NCBI RefSeq assembly: GCF_001298105.1
Contig: NZ_LGJH01000164.1
Span: 160,723-224,722 of the forward strand
Source: Novosphingobium sp. ST904
GTDB lineage: Bacteria > Pseudomonadota > Alphaproteobacteria > Sphingomonadales > Sphingomonadaceae
Direction: 5' to 3'
DNA length: 64,000 nucleotides
Shown: positions 52,239 through 61,242 of the stretch, in pieces
Position numbering within the stretch: the stretch's first letter is position 1
How the letters are laid out: every line of letters begins with the position of its first letter
The notes under the pieces: generated by a model
What the model saw: only the letters and a program-made list of their open reading frames with translations
Database searches by the model: none
What the model was told of the DNA's origin: nothing
Position numbers and translations under genes: made by a program

Positions 52239-53297
52239 ATGACAATGCGTTTGGCTGTTTCGATTGGTGTGCCTGCCTTGCTGATTGCCGTCCCGGCTCA
52301 GGCAGAGCCGCCCCAATCCTTTCAGTTCGAACCCTTCCCGGATATCGAGATCGTGTCGGTGGTTCCTGTCGTGGAGCTGCCGATTCGTCTCGTGCTGCCG
52401 GACTATGTCTCTCCGCCGCCGTTCATCCCGGCGCCGCCGCCGCGTCTTCCCCGCAATGTGAAGGCCATGATCGAGGCGGCGGTGAAGACGAAGGATTCGG
52501 CCACCGTTGCAGCGGTGGTCAAGGCGGCGCTAGCCACACAGCCTTATGACAAGGAAGAAATCCGCACGATGCAGCAGGCGTTCCTCGATGCGAACGCCCG
52601 CGAGATCGCGGAAAAGGCGAATGCGGAAACGGAGCGGATCCGCCGCGCCGCGCTACTCGAACTCTGGACCGGCAAAGTCGAACTCGGCGCTTTCCGCGCG
52701 ACGGGAAACACCAGCAATTTCGGCTATACCGGGGCGGTCAAGCTGGACCGTAAAGGCATCGACTGGCAGCATACGATCCAGCTCAACGCGGATTTCCAGA
52801 AGGATCGCGGCTCGGTCACGCGTGAGCAGTACGGGGCCAGCTACCAGCCGCGATATACCCTGAACGACGGCTTCTTCACTTATGGCCGAATGCAGTACGA
52901 AAAGGACCGCATTCAGGGCTATCTGGATCGCTACTCGCTGTCGGGCGGGCTCGGCTACCGTGTGCTCAAGCGTGACAATGTGACGCTGTCGATGGAAATC
53001 GGCCCGGCGCTTCGCCGCACGCGCTATGTCACCGTGCCGAAGGAAACGACGTGGTCGACGCTGACCTCGCTCGATTTCGACTGGCAGGTCAGCCCGACGA
53101 TCAAGCTCACGCAGGATGCCTCGTCCTATGTTGAAACCGGCAACAGTACCTTCACCTCGGCTACCGGCCTTGAAGCGGGAATGAGCAAGGGGCTGAAGGC
53201 GCGCCTGTCCTATTCGATCGAGCACGAAACCTCTCCGCCGGACGGTTCGCTCCAGACCGACACGATCTCTCGCTTCTCACTGGTCTACGGCTTCTGA
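52239..53297 (+). CDS. DUF481 outer-membrane beta-barrel protein
   Basis: About 352 aa exported protein. Signal peptide (RLAVSIGVPALLIAVPAQA), a proline-rich linker, a helical region (VKAMIEAAVKTKDSATVAAVVKAALA), then a repeating amphipathic-strand domain of the DUF481 type: ELGAFRATGNTSNFGYTGAVKLDRKG through SYSIEHETSPPDGSLQTDTISRFSLVYGF, ending in an aromatic residue as outer-membrane barrels do. It resembles salt-stress/outer-membrane DUF481 proteins; function unknown. It lies between the ABC transporter and tgt and is probably transcribed with them. Confidence 0.88.
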   Translation: MTMRLAVSIGVPALLIAVPAQAEPPQSFQFEPFPDIEIVSVVPVVELPIRLVLPDYVSPPPFIPAPPPRLPRNVKAMIEAAVKTKDSATVAAVVKAALATQPYDKEEIRTMQQAFLDANAREIAEKANAETERIRRAALLELWTGKVELGAFRATGNTSNFGYTGAVKLDRKGIDWQHTIQLNADFQKDRGSVTREQYGASYQPRYTLNDGFFTYGRMQYEKDRIQGYLDRYSLSGGLGYRVLKRDNVTLSMEIGPALRRTRYVTVPKETTWSTLTSLDFDWQVSPTIKLTQDASSYVETGNSTFTSATGLEAGMSKGLKARLSYSIEHETSPPDGSLQTDTISRFSLVYGF

Positions 53298-53316
53298 AGT
53301 CTGTAACGGGCGGGTC

Positions 53317-54441
53317 ATGAACCCCCGTTTCGAATTCTCCATCCACGCCACCGACGGCAAGGCCCGTACCGGCACGATCAAGATGCGCCGCGGCGAAATC
53401 CGCACGCCAGCCTTCATGCCGGTGGGCACGGCGGCAACCGTGAAGGCGATGAAGCCGCAGGATGTGCGCGCCACCGGCGCTGAGATCATCCTGGGCAACA
53501 CCTATCACCTCATGCTGCGCCCCGGTGCCGAGCGTGTCGCCCGGCTCGGGGGATTGCACAAGTTCATGAACTGGGACCGCCCGATCCTGACGGACAGCGG
53601 CGGCTATCAGGTCATGAGCCTGTCGGACTTGCGCAAGATCACCGAGAACGGCGTCACTTTCGCCAGTCATCTCGACGGTTCGCGCCATCTGCTGACGCCA
53701 GAGCGTTCGATGGAAATCCAGCGCCTGCTGGGGTCCGACATCGTGATGTGCTTCGATGAATGTCCTAAGATCGACCAGCCCCGCGACGTGATCGCACGGT
53801 CCATGGAAATGTCGATGCGCTGGGCCCGGCGCAGTCGCGACGGTTTCGACAGCGGCGGCGAGCATGCGGCCAATTCCGCCCTGTTCGGCATCCAGCAGGG
53901 CGCGCTCGACGAAGGCCTGCGCAAGGCGTCGGCTGATGCGCTTACCGATATCGGTTTCGATGGTTACGCCATCGGCGGACTTGCGGTGGGCGAAGGGCAG
54001 GAGGCGATGTTCGCCACGCTTGAATTCGCCCCTGGCCAGCTTCCGGCCGATCATCCGCGTTATCTCATGGGGGTCGGCAAGCCCGACGATCTGGTCGGTG
54101 CGGTGGAGCGCGGCGTCGACATGTTCGACTGCGTGCTGCCCAGCCGCTCGGGCCGCAACGGCCAGGCCTTCACCTGGAACGGCCCGCTCAACTTGCGCAA
54201 CGCCCGCCATGCGGAGGACAGCAACCCGCTGGACGATCGTTGCAAGTGCCCTACCTGCGCGACCTACAGCCGCGCTTATCTGCATCATCTCGTGAAGGCG
54301 GGGGAAATTCTCGGTTCCATGCTGATGACCGAGCACAACATTTCGTTTTACCAGCAACTCATGCAGGGCATGCGCGACGCCATCGCCGCCGGCACTTTCG
54401 CCCAGTTCGCGGCAGACTTCCGTCGCGAGTATCTCCATTGA
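53317..54441 (+). CDS. tgt: tRNA-guanine transglycosylase
   Basis: Exchanges guanine-34 of GUN anticodons for preQ1 in queuosine synthesis. 374 aa TIM-barrel: MPVGTAATVKAMKPQDV, TDSGGYQVMSLSDLRKI (catalytic Asp), DIVMCFDECPKIDQPRD, IQQGALDEGLR, GGLAVGEGQE and the zinc site CKCPTCATYSRAYLHHL. It starts at ATG 53317, 19 bp after the DUF481 gene, and is the last gene of the run that began with xseB. Confidence 0.97.
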   Translation: MNPRFEFSIHATDGKARTGTIKMRRGEIRTPAFMPVGTAATVKAMKPQDVRATGAEIILGNTYHLMLRPGAERVARLGGLHKFMNWDRPILTDSGGYQVMSLSDLRKITENGVTFASHLDGSRHLLTPERSMEIQRLLGSDIVMCFDECPKIDQPRDVIARSMEMSMRWARRSRDGFDSGGEHAANSALFGIQQGALDEGLRKASADALTDIGFDGYAIGGLAVGEGQEAMFATLEFAPGQLPADHPRYLMGVGKPDDLVGAVERGVDMFDCVLPSRSGRNGQAFTWNGPLNLRNARHAEDSNPLDDRCKCPTCATYSRAYLHHLVKAGEILGSMLMTEHNISFYQQLMQGMRDAIAAGTFAQFAADFRREYLH

Positions 54442-54512
54442 TCTACCAGCAGATTTAACTGGAAGAGGTTCTCTCTCAAGGATAGTCGATGGCTATCCAC
54501 TGGGGGGATTAC

Positions 54513-56510
54513 ATGAAGAAGATTTGGCTCGCCGGCCCGGCTTTTGTGCTGGGCATGGCAGGATGGGGAACGGCCGAAGCCGAAAGCGTCGAAAAACTGG
54601 CGGCTGCTTTCGGCGCTCGGCAGGATATCACGGACATAAGCCTTGCTCCGGGCGGCGCACTTGCCGCTATTGTCGCGCCTTCGGGCGGGCGTGGTGACAA
54701 GGTCATGATCGCCGACCTGGTAAAGGGCGGTGCTCCCCGGACGATCCTGAACGCGTCCGGACAGGGAGAACATGTCAGCTATTGTTCTTGGCCCAGCGAC
54801 GCACAACTGGTTTGCAGTATCCTCGTCCAGGACAAGAGCACTGGGAACGTCTTGTCGTTCAGTCGCCTTCTTTCGCTCAGTCTGGACGGTTCGCCTGCCA
54901 AGATGCTCACGCAGAGCGCTAACAGCCGTTCGCTGGGGGTGGCGCGATACGGGGGCGACATCATCGATTGGCAGGGCGGGAAGCCGGAAGAAGTGCTGAT
55001 GCTGCGTCAGTACATTCCCGAAAATACGATAGGGACGCGGCTGGCCCAATCAGGGGAAGGGCTCGGTGTCGAAAGCCTGAATGTTCGCACCCTGCGCCGT
55101 GCTACCGTGGAAAAGCCGAACCGGACAGCCGCCGGCTACATAACCGACGGAATGGGCAATATCCGCATCATGGCGAGCACGCCTGCAATGGGTATAGGCT
55201 ATGATCGCAATTATACCGATTATTTCTATCGCCTGGTGGGGCAGCACGGCTGGAACCCGTTGGGAAGGGTCACCGTCAATCCTTCCGGCACCTATTCGGG
55301 TTTCCGGCCCGTGGCAGTCGACCCGGAGAGCAATTCGGTATTTGGTTTCGACAACAAGAACGGCTTTTCCGCACTTTACCGGCAGAGCCTCGATGGCTCC
55401 AACCGCCGGGAGGAAGTCATCTCGAAGCCCGGTGTCGATGTTGACGAATTGATCCGCATCGGTCGATCAAGGCGGGTGGTGGGCGTCTCATTCGCCACGG
55501 ATTATCGCCAGATCGAGTATTTCGACCCCAAGCTGGCAGCCTTGCGCTCGGCGCTCTCGAAGGCGCTGCCCGGTGATCCTTCGGTGACGATCGTCGATTC
55601 CAGCGCTGATGAGAGCAAGCTGCTCATGTTCGTGGGGAGCGATATCGATCCGGGGAAATATTATATTTTCGACAAGGCCACACGCAAGCTGGAGGAAGTC
55701 CTCCCGCTACGGACAGCCATGTCCGGACGCACGCTCTCGCCCATGAAATCCATTCAGTTTCGGGCTTCTGATGGTACGATGGTCCCGGCTTACCTGACCC
55801 TGCCGCCCGGCAGCGATGGGAAAAATCTTCCCGCCATCATCATGCCGCACGGCGGACCCTCGGCACGCGACGAATGGGGTTTCGACTGGCTCGTGCAGTT
55901 TTTTGCGGCACGTGGTTTTGCCGTTCTTCAGCCGAATTTTCGCGGATCGTCGGGCTACGGCGAAGCCTGGTTCGAAAAGAACGGATTCCAGTCCTGGCGC
56001 ACGGCTGTGGGTGATGTCACCGATGCAGGAGATTGGCTGGTATCGAACGGGATCGCTGCGAAAGGCAAGCTGGCGATCTTCGGGTGGTCATATGGTGGAT
56101 ATGCGGCGCTGCAATCCGGGGTGCTGAAGCCGGATCTGTTCAAGGCGATCATCGCTGTAGCTCCGGTCACCGACCTTCAGCAGCTGCGCAACGATCATCT
56201 CAACTATTCGGACTACAAGTTGGTCGACGCCATGATCGGCAACGGGCCGCATGTTTCGCAAGGATCACCCGCGCAGAACGCCGCGAAAATTCAGGCGCCT
56301 GTCCTGATGTTTCATGGCGACTGGGATACCAACGTCGATGTCGACCAGTCAGAGCTGATGCAGCGGCGCCTGCTCGATGCCGGGAAGCGGGCCGAACTGG
56401 TCACCTTCAAAGGGCTCACGCACTCGCTGGTTGAAGGCGAGGCGAGGGCCAGGATGCTGGCTCAGAGCGACGCTTTTCTGCGCGAGAACCTGGGGATGCC
56501 GAAAGAGTGA
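54513..56510 (+). CDS. S9 family (prolyl oligopeptidase-type) serine peptidase, exported
   Basis: About 665 aa. A signal peptide (KKIWLAGPAFVLGMAGWGTAEAE) precedes a beta-propeller-like region with repeated FDNK/LDGS turns, and a C-terminal alpha/beta-hydrolase domain. The nucleophile is Ser526 in GWSYGGY, the Asp is in HGDWDTNV and the His in THSLVEGE. It matches acylaminoacyl-/dipeptidyl-peptidase S9C-like enzymes, numerous in sphingomonads. ATG 54513 (GGGGGATTAC upstream) is preferred over 54489. Its base composition is less GC-rich than the preceding operon, a mild hint of separate history. Confidence 0.87.
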   Translation: MKKIWLAGPAFVLGMAGWGTAEAESVEKLAAAFGARQDITDISLAPGGALAAIVAPSGGRGDKVMIADLVKGGAPRTILNASGQGEHVSYCSWPSDAQLVCSILVQDKSTGNVLSFSRLLSLSLDGSPAKMLTQSANSRSLGVARYGGDIIDWQGGKPEEVLMLRQYIPENTIGTRLAQSGEGLGVESLNVRTLRRATVEKPNRTAAGYITDGMGNIRIMASTPAMGIGYDRNYTDYFYRLVGQHGWNPLGRVTVNPSGTYSGFRPVAVDPESNSVFGFDNKNGFSALYRQSLDGSNRREEVISKPGVDVDELIRIGRSRRVVGVSFATDYRQIEYFDPKLAALRSALSKALPGDPSVTIVDSSADESKLLMFVGSDIDPGKYYIFDKATRKLEEVLPLRTAMSGRTLSPMKSIQFRASDGTMVPAYLTLPPGSDGKNLPAIIMPHGGPSARDEWGFDWLVQFFAARGFAVLQPNFRGSSGYGEAWFEKNGFQSWRTAVGDVTDAGDWLVSNGIAAKGKLAIFGWSYGGYAALQSGVLKPDLFKAIIAVAPVTDLQQLRNDHLNYSDYKLVDAMIGNGPHVSQGSPAQNAAKIQAPVLMFHGDWDTNVDVDQSELMQRRLLDAGKRAELVTFKGLTHSLVEGEARARMLAQSDAFLRENLGMPKE

Positions 56511-56518
56511 GCTCTCCG

Positions 56519-56540
56519 GGCCTGAGTGTAAGCTCAGGCC
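56519..56540. terminator. Hairpin between S9 peptidase and small protein genes
   Basis: A perfect 8-bp stem GGCCTGAG / CTCAGGCC with loop TGTAAG lies just after the peptidase stop and covers the last codons of the convergent small gene. No T-run is present, so termination is possible but unproven. Confidence 0.4.
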
Positions 56541-56731
56541 GGTTGCAGCGCCTCTCCGGCTTCTTCGTGAAGTGCGCCGATCTCGAGCTTCGTGCCGACA
56601 TAGGCGACGAAACGCCCAGTGCGGGAATCGAGAAATCCGGCGCCGATTTCCGCCGCGAACTGCTTCGCGGTTTCGAGGTCGGGATACCATTTTCCGGTGC
56701 GGTTGGGGGTAATGAATCGATAGCGTGACAT
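56534..56731 (-). CDS. Small hypothetical protein, 65 aa
   Basis: A short protein of unrecognised family: MSRYRFITPNRTGKWYPDLETAKQFAAEIGAGFLD and then RTGRFVAYVGTKLEIGAL. The pattern suggests a compact beta-beta-alpha-beta fold. Start chosen at ATG 56731; upstream in-frame codons are rich in rare combinations and cross a gap with no support. It is convergent with the S9 peptidase, whose end almost touches its stop. Confidence 0.6.
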   Translation of the reverse strand: MSRYRFITPNRTGKWYPDLETAKQFAAEIGAGFLDSRTGRFVAYVGTKLEIGALHEEAGEALQPA

Positions 56732-56816
56732 GGTGACTGTCCAATGCACGAGAACCATGTCCGTTCCCTGACAAATTCCTCGATTTACCGCGCTTCCCGG
56801 CGGTTCGTCGCACAAA

Positions 56817-56846
56817 AGAAAAGGGCGGCCCGTGAGGGCCGCCCTT
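56817..56846 (-). terminator. Terminator of rpsD
   Basis: AAGGGCGGCCC, loop GTGA, GGGCCGCCCTT: a perfect 11-bp stem, followed on the minus strand by TTTTC. It lies 28 bp past the rpsD stop. Confidence 0.88.
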
Positions 56847-56873
56847 CGCATGTCTTGTCGGTGGACCGGGACC

Positions 56874-57488
56874 TTAGCGCGAGTAGAACTCGACGACCAG
56901 GTTCGGTTCCATCTTCACCGGGTAAGGCACTTCGTCGAGCGTCGGAACGCGCACGAAGGTCACCTTGTCGGTGCCGTCGGTCGAAACGTAGTCAGGGATC
57001 TCACGCTCGGGCAGGTTCTGTGCTTCGATGATGAGAGCCATTTCCTTGGCCTTGTTGCCGAGGCTGATGACGTCGCCAACCTTCACGCGACGCGAAGCGA
57101 TGTTGCACTTCACGCCGTTGACGCGGATGTGGCCGTGCGAAACGATCTGGCGAGCCGCGAAGATGGTGGGTGCGAACTTCGAACGGTACACGACCATGTC
57201 GAGACGCTGTTCGAGCAGGCCGATCAGGTTCTGACCGGTGTCGCCCTTCATCTTCGAAGCTTCCTGGTAGGTGCGCTTGAACTGCTTCTCGGTCACGTCG
57301 CCGTAGTAGCCCTTGAGCTTCTGCTTGGCGCGCAGCTGGATGCCGTAGTCCGAAAGCTTGCCCTTGCGGCGCTGGCCGTGCTGGCCCGGGCCGTAGCTGC
57401 GGCGGTTGACCGAGCTCTTGGGGCGACCCCAGATGTTCTCGCCCATGCGGCGGTCGAGTTTGTACTTGGCGCTTTTACGCTTCGACAT
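56874..57488 (-). CDS. rpsD: 30S ribosomal protein S4
   Basis: 204 aa primary 16S rRNA-binding protein. It starts MSKRKSAKYKLDRRMGENIWGRP and contains the PGQHGQRRKGKLSDYGIQLRAKQKLKGYYG segment, the S4 RNA-binding domain (RLDMVVYRSKFAPTIFAARQIVSHGHIRVNG) and the terminal PNLVVEFYSR. It stands alone here rather than in the alpha-operon ribosomal cluster, as is usual in alphaproteobacteria. A strong terminator follows. Confidence 0.98.
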   Translation of the reverse strand: MSKRKSAKYKLDRRMGENIWGRPKSSVNRRSYGPGQHGQRRKGKLSDYGIQLRAKQKLKGYYGDVTEKQFKRTYQEASKMKGDTGQNLIGLLEQRLDMVVYRSKFAPTIFAARQIVSHGHIRVNGVKCNIASRRVKVGDVISLGNKAKEMALIIEAQNLPEREIPDYVSTDGTDKVTFVRVPTLDEVPYPVKMEPNLVVEFYSR

Positions 57489-57650
57489 AAGTCGTCTCCT
57501 GTTCTGCTGCCGCCTCCGACCTGGAGGCGATCCGTGTTGTCCCGGGGCGCACCATCCAGCCTACTTTGCGGGATGCGGCCGCCGCTTCACCGGGGTGCGG
57601 GGCCGAATGGACGGGCTGCCGAAACAGGCAGGCGCCATGTGAAGGCGTGC

Positions 57651-57678
57651 CCCTTACGGACTGGGGCCGGAAAGTCAA
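57651..57678 (-). promoter_or_regulatory. Possible rpsD promoter
   Basis: On the minus strand TTGACT (57678-57673) and TAAGGG (57656-57651) are spaced 16 bp, about 165 bp upstream of rpsD. The remaining gap (57489-57844) shows no gene or RNA I can support. Confidence 0.4.
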
Positions 57679-57844
57679 GCCGCATCGGTGGATTTGCGGT
57701 CTCGAATGCGTCGTAACGACATGCCTTCGGCACATCTTACGGCGGCGCCGGCCCGCTACCCCATCCGCCTTGTGTGAGCCCACCTGAAATGGCGGCCCTG
57801 CAGGACGGCTGATGGGGGAGCGGGCTGGCGCCGCAATCCGCGGA

Positions 57845-58584
57845 TCAATCGCGGTTGCGGCGCTCTTTCTCCAGTGCGGAGAGGACCCCGCGCAGGGTCC
57901 GTACTTCGAGGTGGTTCCATGCCGGCTTGGTCAGCAGGTTGCGCAAGGTCAGCCGGTTGGCGGCGGCACGTGTTTCGGGCCAGAAGTAGTTCTTGGGTTC
58001 GAGCATCCGCTCGAAATGGCCGATCAGGCCTTCCAGTTCGTCCTGCGGGGCAGGGGGGAGCAGGTCCTCGACGGTCGGCTGGGCCAGTTCACCTGACGAG
58101 ACCGCGCCCTTCGACCATTCGTAGGCGCAAAGGATCACTGCCTGTGCAAGGTTCAGCGAGGCAAATTCGGGATTGATCGGCACCGTCAGGATCGCGCGGG
58201 CAAGCGCAACGTCTTCTGTCTCCAGCCCGGAGCGCTCGGGGCCGAAGACATAGGCGGAGCGGCCCTGCGCGGTATGGACTTCGCGTGCCGCTTCCTCGGG
58301 GGTGACGACAGGCTTGGTGACGCCGCGCTTGCGAACGGTCGTGGCGAAGACATTGCCGCAATCGGCAACGGCCTCTGCCAGGGTCTCGAAGACTTCGGCG
58401 CGTTCCAGGACCAGGTCGGCACCGCCGCGGCGGGACCGGCGGAGGGGTTGGGCCAGCCGTCGCGCGGTGAAACGAGACGCATTTCGGAAAGGCCGAAGTT
58501 CAGCATGGCGCGTGCGGCCTTGCCGATGTTTTCCCCGAGCTGCGGGCGGACCAGCACGATGACCGGCTTCTTAACGTCAGTCAT
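57845..58584 (-). CDS. trmJ: tRNA (cytidine/uridine-2'-O-)-methyltransferase TrmJ, frameshifted in this sequence
   Basis: SPOUT methyltransferase that modifies position 32 of tRNAs; dimeric. N-terminal VIVLVRPQLGENIGKAARAMLNFGLSEMRLVSPRDGWPN, and after the break the knot motif with PINPEFASLNLAQAVILCAYEW. One base is missing near 58421-58423: restoring it gives SAGPAAAGADLVLERAEVFETLAEAV and about 246 aa. The start ATG 58584 overlaps the end of nrdR by 8 bp, so translation is coupled. It is the last gene of the rpiB-glyA-nrdR-trmJ group. Confidence 0.91.
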
Positions 58585-59065
58585 CGTTGCGACCTTCCAT
58601 GTGGCCCGGACCCGCGACATCGCGAACCGTCCCGGCGAATTCCTCGAAGTCGCGCGCCTCGTTGAAGGCGCGGTAGACCGAGGCGAAGCGAATATAGGCG
58701 ACCGAATCGAGCTGGCGCAGACCTTCCATCACCATCTCGCCGATTTCGCGCGACGAGACTTCGGATTCGCCGAGCGTTTCCACCTGGCGCTGCACGCCGG
58801 ACACGAGCTGGTCGATCTTCTCACGCTCGATCCCGCGCTTGCGGCAGGCGAGAGTGGCGGACTGCTCGATCTTGGCCCGGTCGAAAGGCTCGCGGGAATC
58901 GTCGTTCTTGACGACGGTGATCTCGCGAAGCTGGACGCGTTCGAAAGTCGTGAACCGCGCGCCGCAGCTTGAACACTGGCGGCGGCGACGGATCGCCGTG
59001 TTGTCCTCGGTCGGGCGGCTGTCCTTGACCTGGGAATCGTCGTGGGCGCAAAAAGGACAGCGCAT
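58577..59065 (-). CDS. nrdR: Transcriptional repressor NrdR
   Basis: Represses ribonucleotide reductase genes in response to ATP/dATP. 162 aa: the N-terminal zinc ribbon MRCPFCAHDDSQVKDSRPTEDNTAIRRRRQCSSCGARFTTFERV, then the ATP-cone domain (VVKNDDSREPFDRAKIEQSATLACRKR...VAYIRFASVYRAF). Length is normal, with a slightly extended tail. It lies downstream of glyA and overlaps trmJ by 8 bp, an order conserved in alphaproteobacteria. Confidence 0.97.
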   Translation of the reverse strand: MRCPFCAHDDSQVKDSRPTEDNTAIRRRRQCSSCGARFTTFERVQLREITVVKNDDSREPFDRAKIEQSATLACRKRGIEREKIDQLVSGVQRQVETLGESEVSSREIGEMVMEGLRQLDSVAYIRFASVYRAFNEARDFEEFAGTVRDVAGPGHMEGRNDD

Positions 59066-59096
59066 TCAGTAAGATACTTTCAAGACTTGAGAGACT

Positions 59097-59321
59097 TCAG
59101 GGGCGCACGCGCTTGTAGAACTGATATCCTGCACCGGCGGCAAGGCCGAGCGGGATCGATACGAACGGCAATACCGCGCCGGCCACCGCCCCCAACGCGC
59201 CCCAGACAAGCACCGGCTTGGTCGAAGGATGGTCGAGACCATCCTGGAGCATTCCGGCGATTTCATGGCGTGCATCGGTGATGAAGTCGCCATTGTCGTG
59301 GGGGCGGTTGGGGTCGGTCAT
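59097..59321 (-). CDS. Small membrane protein, 74 aa
   Basis: Unrecognised but plausible protein: an acidic start (MTDPNRPHDNGDFITDARHEIAGMLQDGLDHPSTKP) followed by a hydrophobic stretch VLVWGALGAVAGAVLPFVSIPLGLAAGAGYQFYKRVRP, enough for two short membrane spans, with a basic end. In the raw sequence it appears fused to glyA, but that joint is produced by the lost base in glyA at about 59436. Its own ATG 59321 sits just beyond the true glyA stop (59326-59328). Confidence 0.7.
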   Translation of the reverse strand: MTDPNRPHDNGDFITDARHEIAGMLQDGLDHPSTKPVLVWGALGAVAGAVLPFVSIPLGLAAGAGYQFYKRVRP

Positions 59322-59325
59322 GGCA

Positions 59326-60623
59326 TCAGTCCTCGTAGATCGGGAAACGGTCACACAGGGCTTCAACGCGCGTGCGCACGTTCTGCTCCACCTGAGCGTC
59401 GCCCGCTTCGCCGCACTTGGCAAGGCCGTCCAGAACGTCGCAACCATGTTGCCGATTTCGCGGAATTCTTCCGGACCGAAGCCGCGGGTGGTGCCGGCGG
59501 GCGAGCCCACGCGGATGCCGCTGGTCTTCATCGGCGGCAGCGGATCGAAGGGGATGCCGTTCTTGTTGCAGGTGATGCCCGCACGTTCCAGCGCCTCGTC
59601 CGCGTCCTTGCCGGTCACGCCCAGCGGCGAGAGGTCGATCAGGGCGAGGTGCGTGTCGGTGCCGCCCGAAACGATCGCGGCGCCGCGCTCCTTCAGGGTT
59701 TCGGCGAGGACCTTGGCGTTCTCGATCACGCGCGCGGCGTAGTCCTTGAACTCGGGACGCAGCGCCTCACCGAAGGCCACGGCCTTGGCAGCGACGACGT
59801 GCATCAGCGGGCCGCCCTGAAGGCCGGGGAACACCGCCGAGTTGATCTTCTTGGCCAGCGCCTCGTCATTGGTGAGGATCATGCCGCCGCGCGGACCGCG
59901 CAGCGTCTTGTGCGTGGTGGTGGTGGCGATATGTGCGTGCGGGAAGGGCGAGGGGTGCAGCCCAGCGGCCACGAGGCCGGCGAAGTGCGCCATGTCGACC
60001 TGGAACAGCGCGCCCACGGCGTCTGCGATTTCGCGCATGCGCTTGAAATCGATCACGCGCGGGTAGGCGGAACCGCCGGCGATGATGAGCTTGGGCTGGT
60101 GCTCCTTGGCAAGGGCCTCGACCTCATCGTAGTCGATCAGGTGGGTGTCCTTGGTCACGCCGTACTGCACGGCCTTGAACCACTTGCCCGAAAGCGCGGC
60201 GCGGGCGCCGTGCGTCAGGTGGCCGCCGGCATCGAGGCTCATGCCCATGATGGTGTCACCGGGCTTCACGGTGGCGAGCAGCACGGCGCCGTTGGCCTGC
60301 GCGCCCGAGTGGGGCTGCACATTGGCGAAGCCGCAGTCGAACAGCTGCTTGGCGCGTTCGATGGCGAGCGTTTCGACTTCGTCCGAGGGCTCGCAACCCT
60401 GGTAGTAGCGCTTGCCGGGGTAGCCTTCGGCATACTTGTTGGTCAGCACCGATCCCTGCGCTTCGAGCACGGCCTTGGAGACGATGTTCTCCGAGGCGAT
60501 CAGCTCGATCTGCTTGCGCTCGCGCTTGAGTTCGTGGCCGATGGCCTTGGCCACGGCGGGATCGCTTTGCGCGATGCTGTCGGTGAAGAAGCCGGGTGAA
60601 CGGATGGCGGTTTCAACGGTCAT
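59326..60623 (-). CDS. glyA: Serine hydroxymethyltransferase, frameshifted near 3' end
   Basis: PLP enzyme linking serine/glycine and one-carbon metabolism. 432 aa after correction: RKQIELIASENIVSKAVLEAQGS, NVQPHSGAQANGAVLL, the GGHLTHGARAALSGKWF region, and the PLP-Lys motif ATTTTHKTLRGPRGGMIL. The C-terminus should read IGNMVATVLDGLAKCGEAGDAQVEQNVRTRVEALCDRFPIYED and stop at 59326; one missing base near 59436 (GACGGTT read as GACGTT) sends the frame into the next gene. It lies 15 bp after rpiB and is probably co-transcribed. Confidence 0.95.
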
Positions 60624-60638
60624 GTTCTGAAAGCCCCT

Positions 60639-61076
60639 TCAGAAGGACGGATTGGAAAGTTTTTCGACGCGTCCGGCATGGCGGCCGCCGCCGAATTCGG
60701 TCGAAAGGAAAGCGTCGAGGCAGGCCTTGGCCATGTCGATCCCGGTCAGTCGCGCGCCCATGGCGATGCAGTTGGCATCGTTGTGCTCGCGCGCCAGCGC
60801 TGCGGAGAGCGGCTCGGAAACAAGCGCGCAGCGGCAGGCCGGGGCGCGGTTCACGGCAATCGAGATGCCGATTCCGGAGCCGCACAGAGCGACGCCGAAC
60901 TGCACCGTGCCGTCAGCGACGACCGATGCGAGCTTGTAGCCGTAGTCGGGGTAATCGACGCGGTCAGCGGTTTCCGGGCCGAGGTCGGCCACTTCGTGAC
61001 CTTGTTCGATGAGGTATTCGCGCAGTTCGGCCTTGAGGTCGACGGCGGCGTGGTCTGATGCAATCGCGATGCGCAT
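60639..61076 (-). CDS. rpiB: Ribose-5-phosphate isomerase B
   Basis: 145 aa RpiB/LacA-type isomerase, interconverting ribose-5-phosphate and ribulose-5-phosphate. Opens MRIAIASDHAAVDLKAELREYL, then DLGPETADRVDYPDYGYKLA, the catalytic ALCGSGIGISIAVNR (Cys) and AREHNDANCIAMGARL (His). It is followed by glyA on the same strand and is divergent from the M28 membrane peptidase. Confidence 0.96.
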   Translation of the reverse strand: MRIAIASDHAAVDLKAELREYLIEQGHEVADLGPETADRVDYPDYGYKLASVVADGTVQFGVALCGSGIGISIAVNRAPACRCALVSEPLSAALAREHNDANCIAMGARLTGIDMAKACLDAFLSTEFGGGRHAGRVEKLSNPSF

Positions 61077-61242
61077 GGAATCGGTTCGCCTGTCCTGGAT
61101 GCGAGGATTCTTTCGCGCTCCCCTTAGTCGCGAGTTCGTCGCTTTGCCAGTCTTGCGCGCATCTGGAGTCGAAAGGGACTGGCGAGCGGTGAAGGACGTG
61201 GCATTGTCGGCCCGACTTGCTCCCGAAAATCAGGAGGATCGC

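Noticed and set aside
57489..57844. tRNA or small RNA upstream of rpsD
   Set aside because: No cloverleaf, T-loop consensus or stable conserved fold could be recognised by eye.
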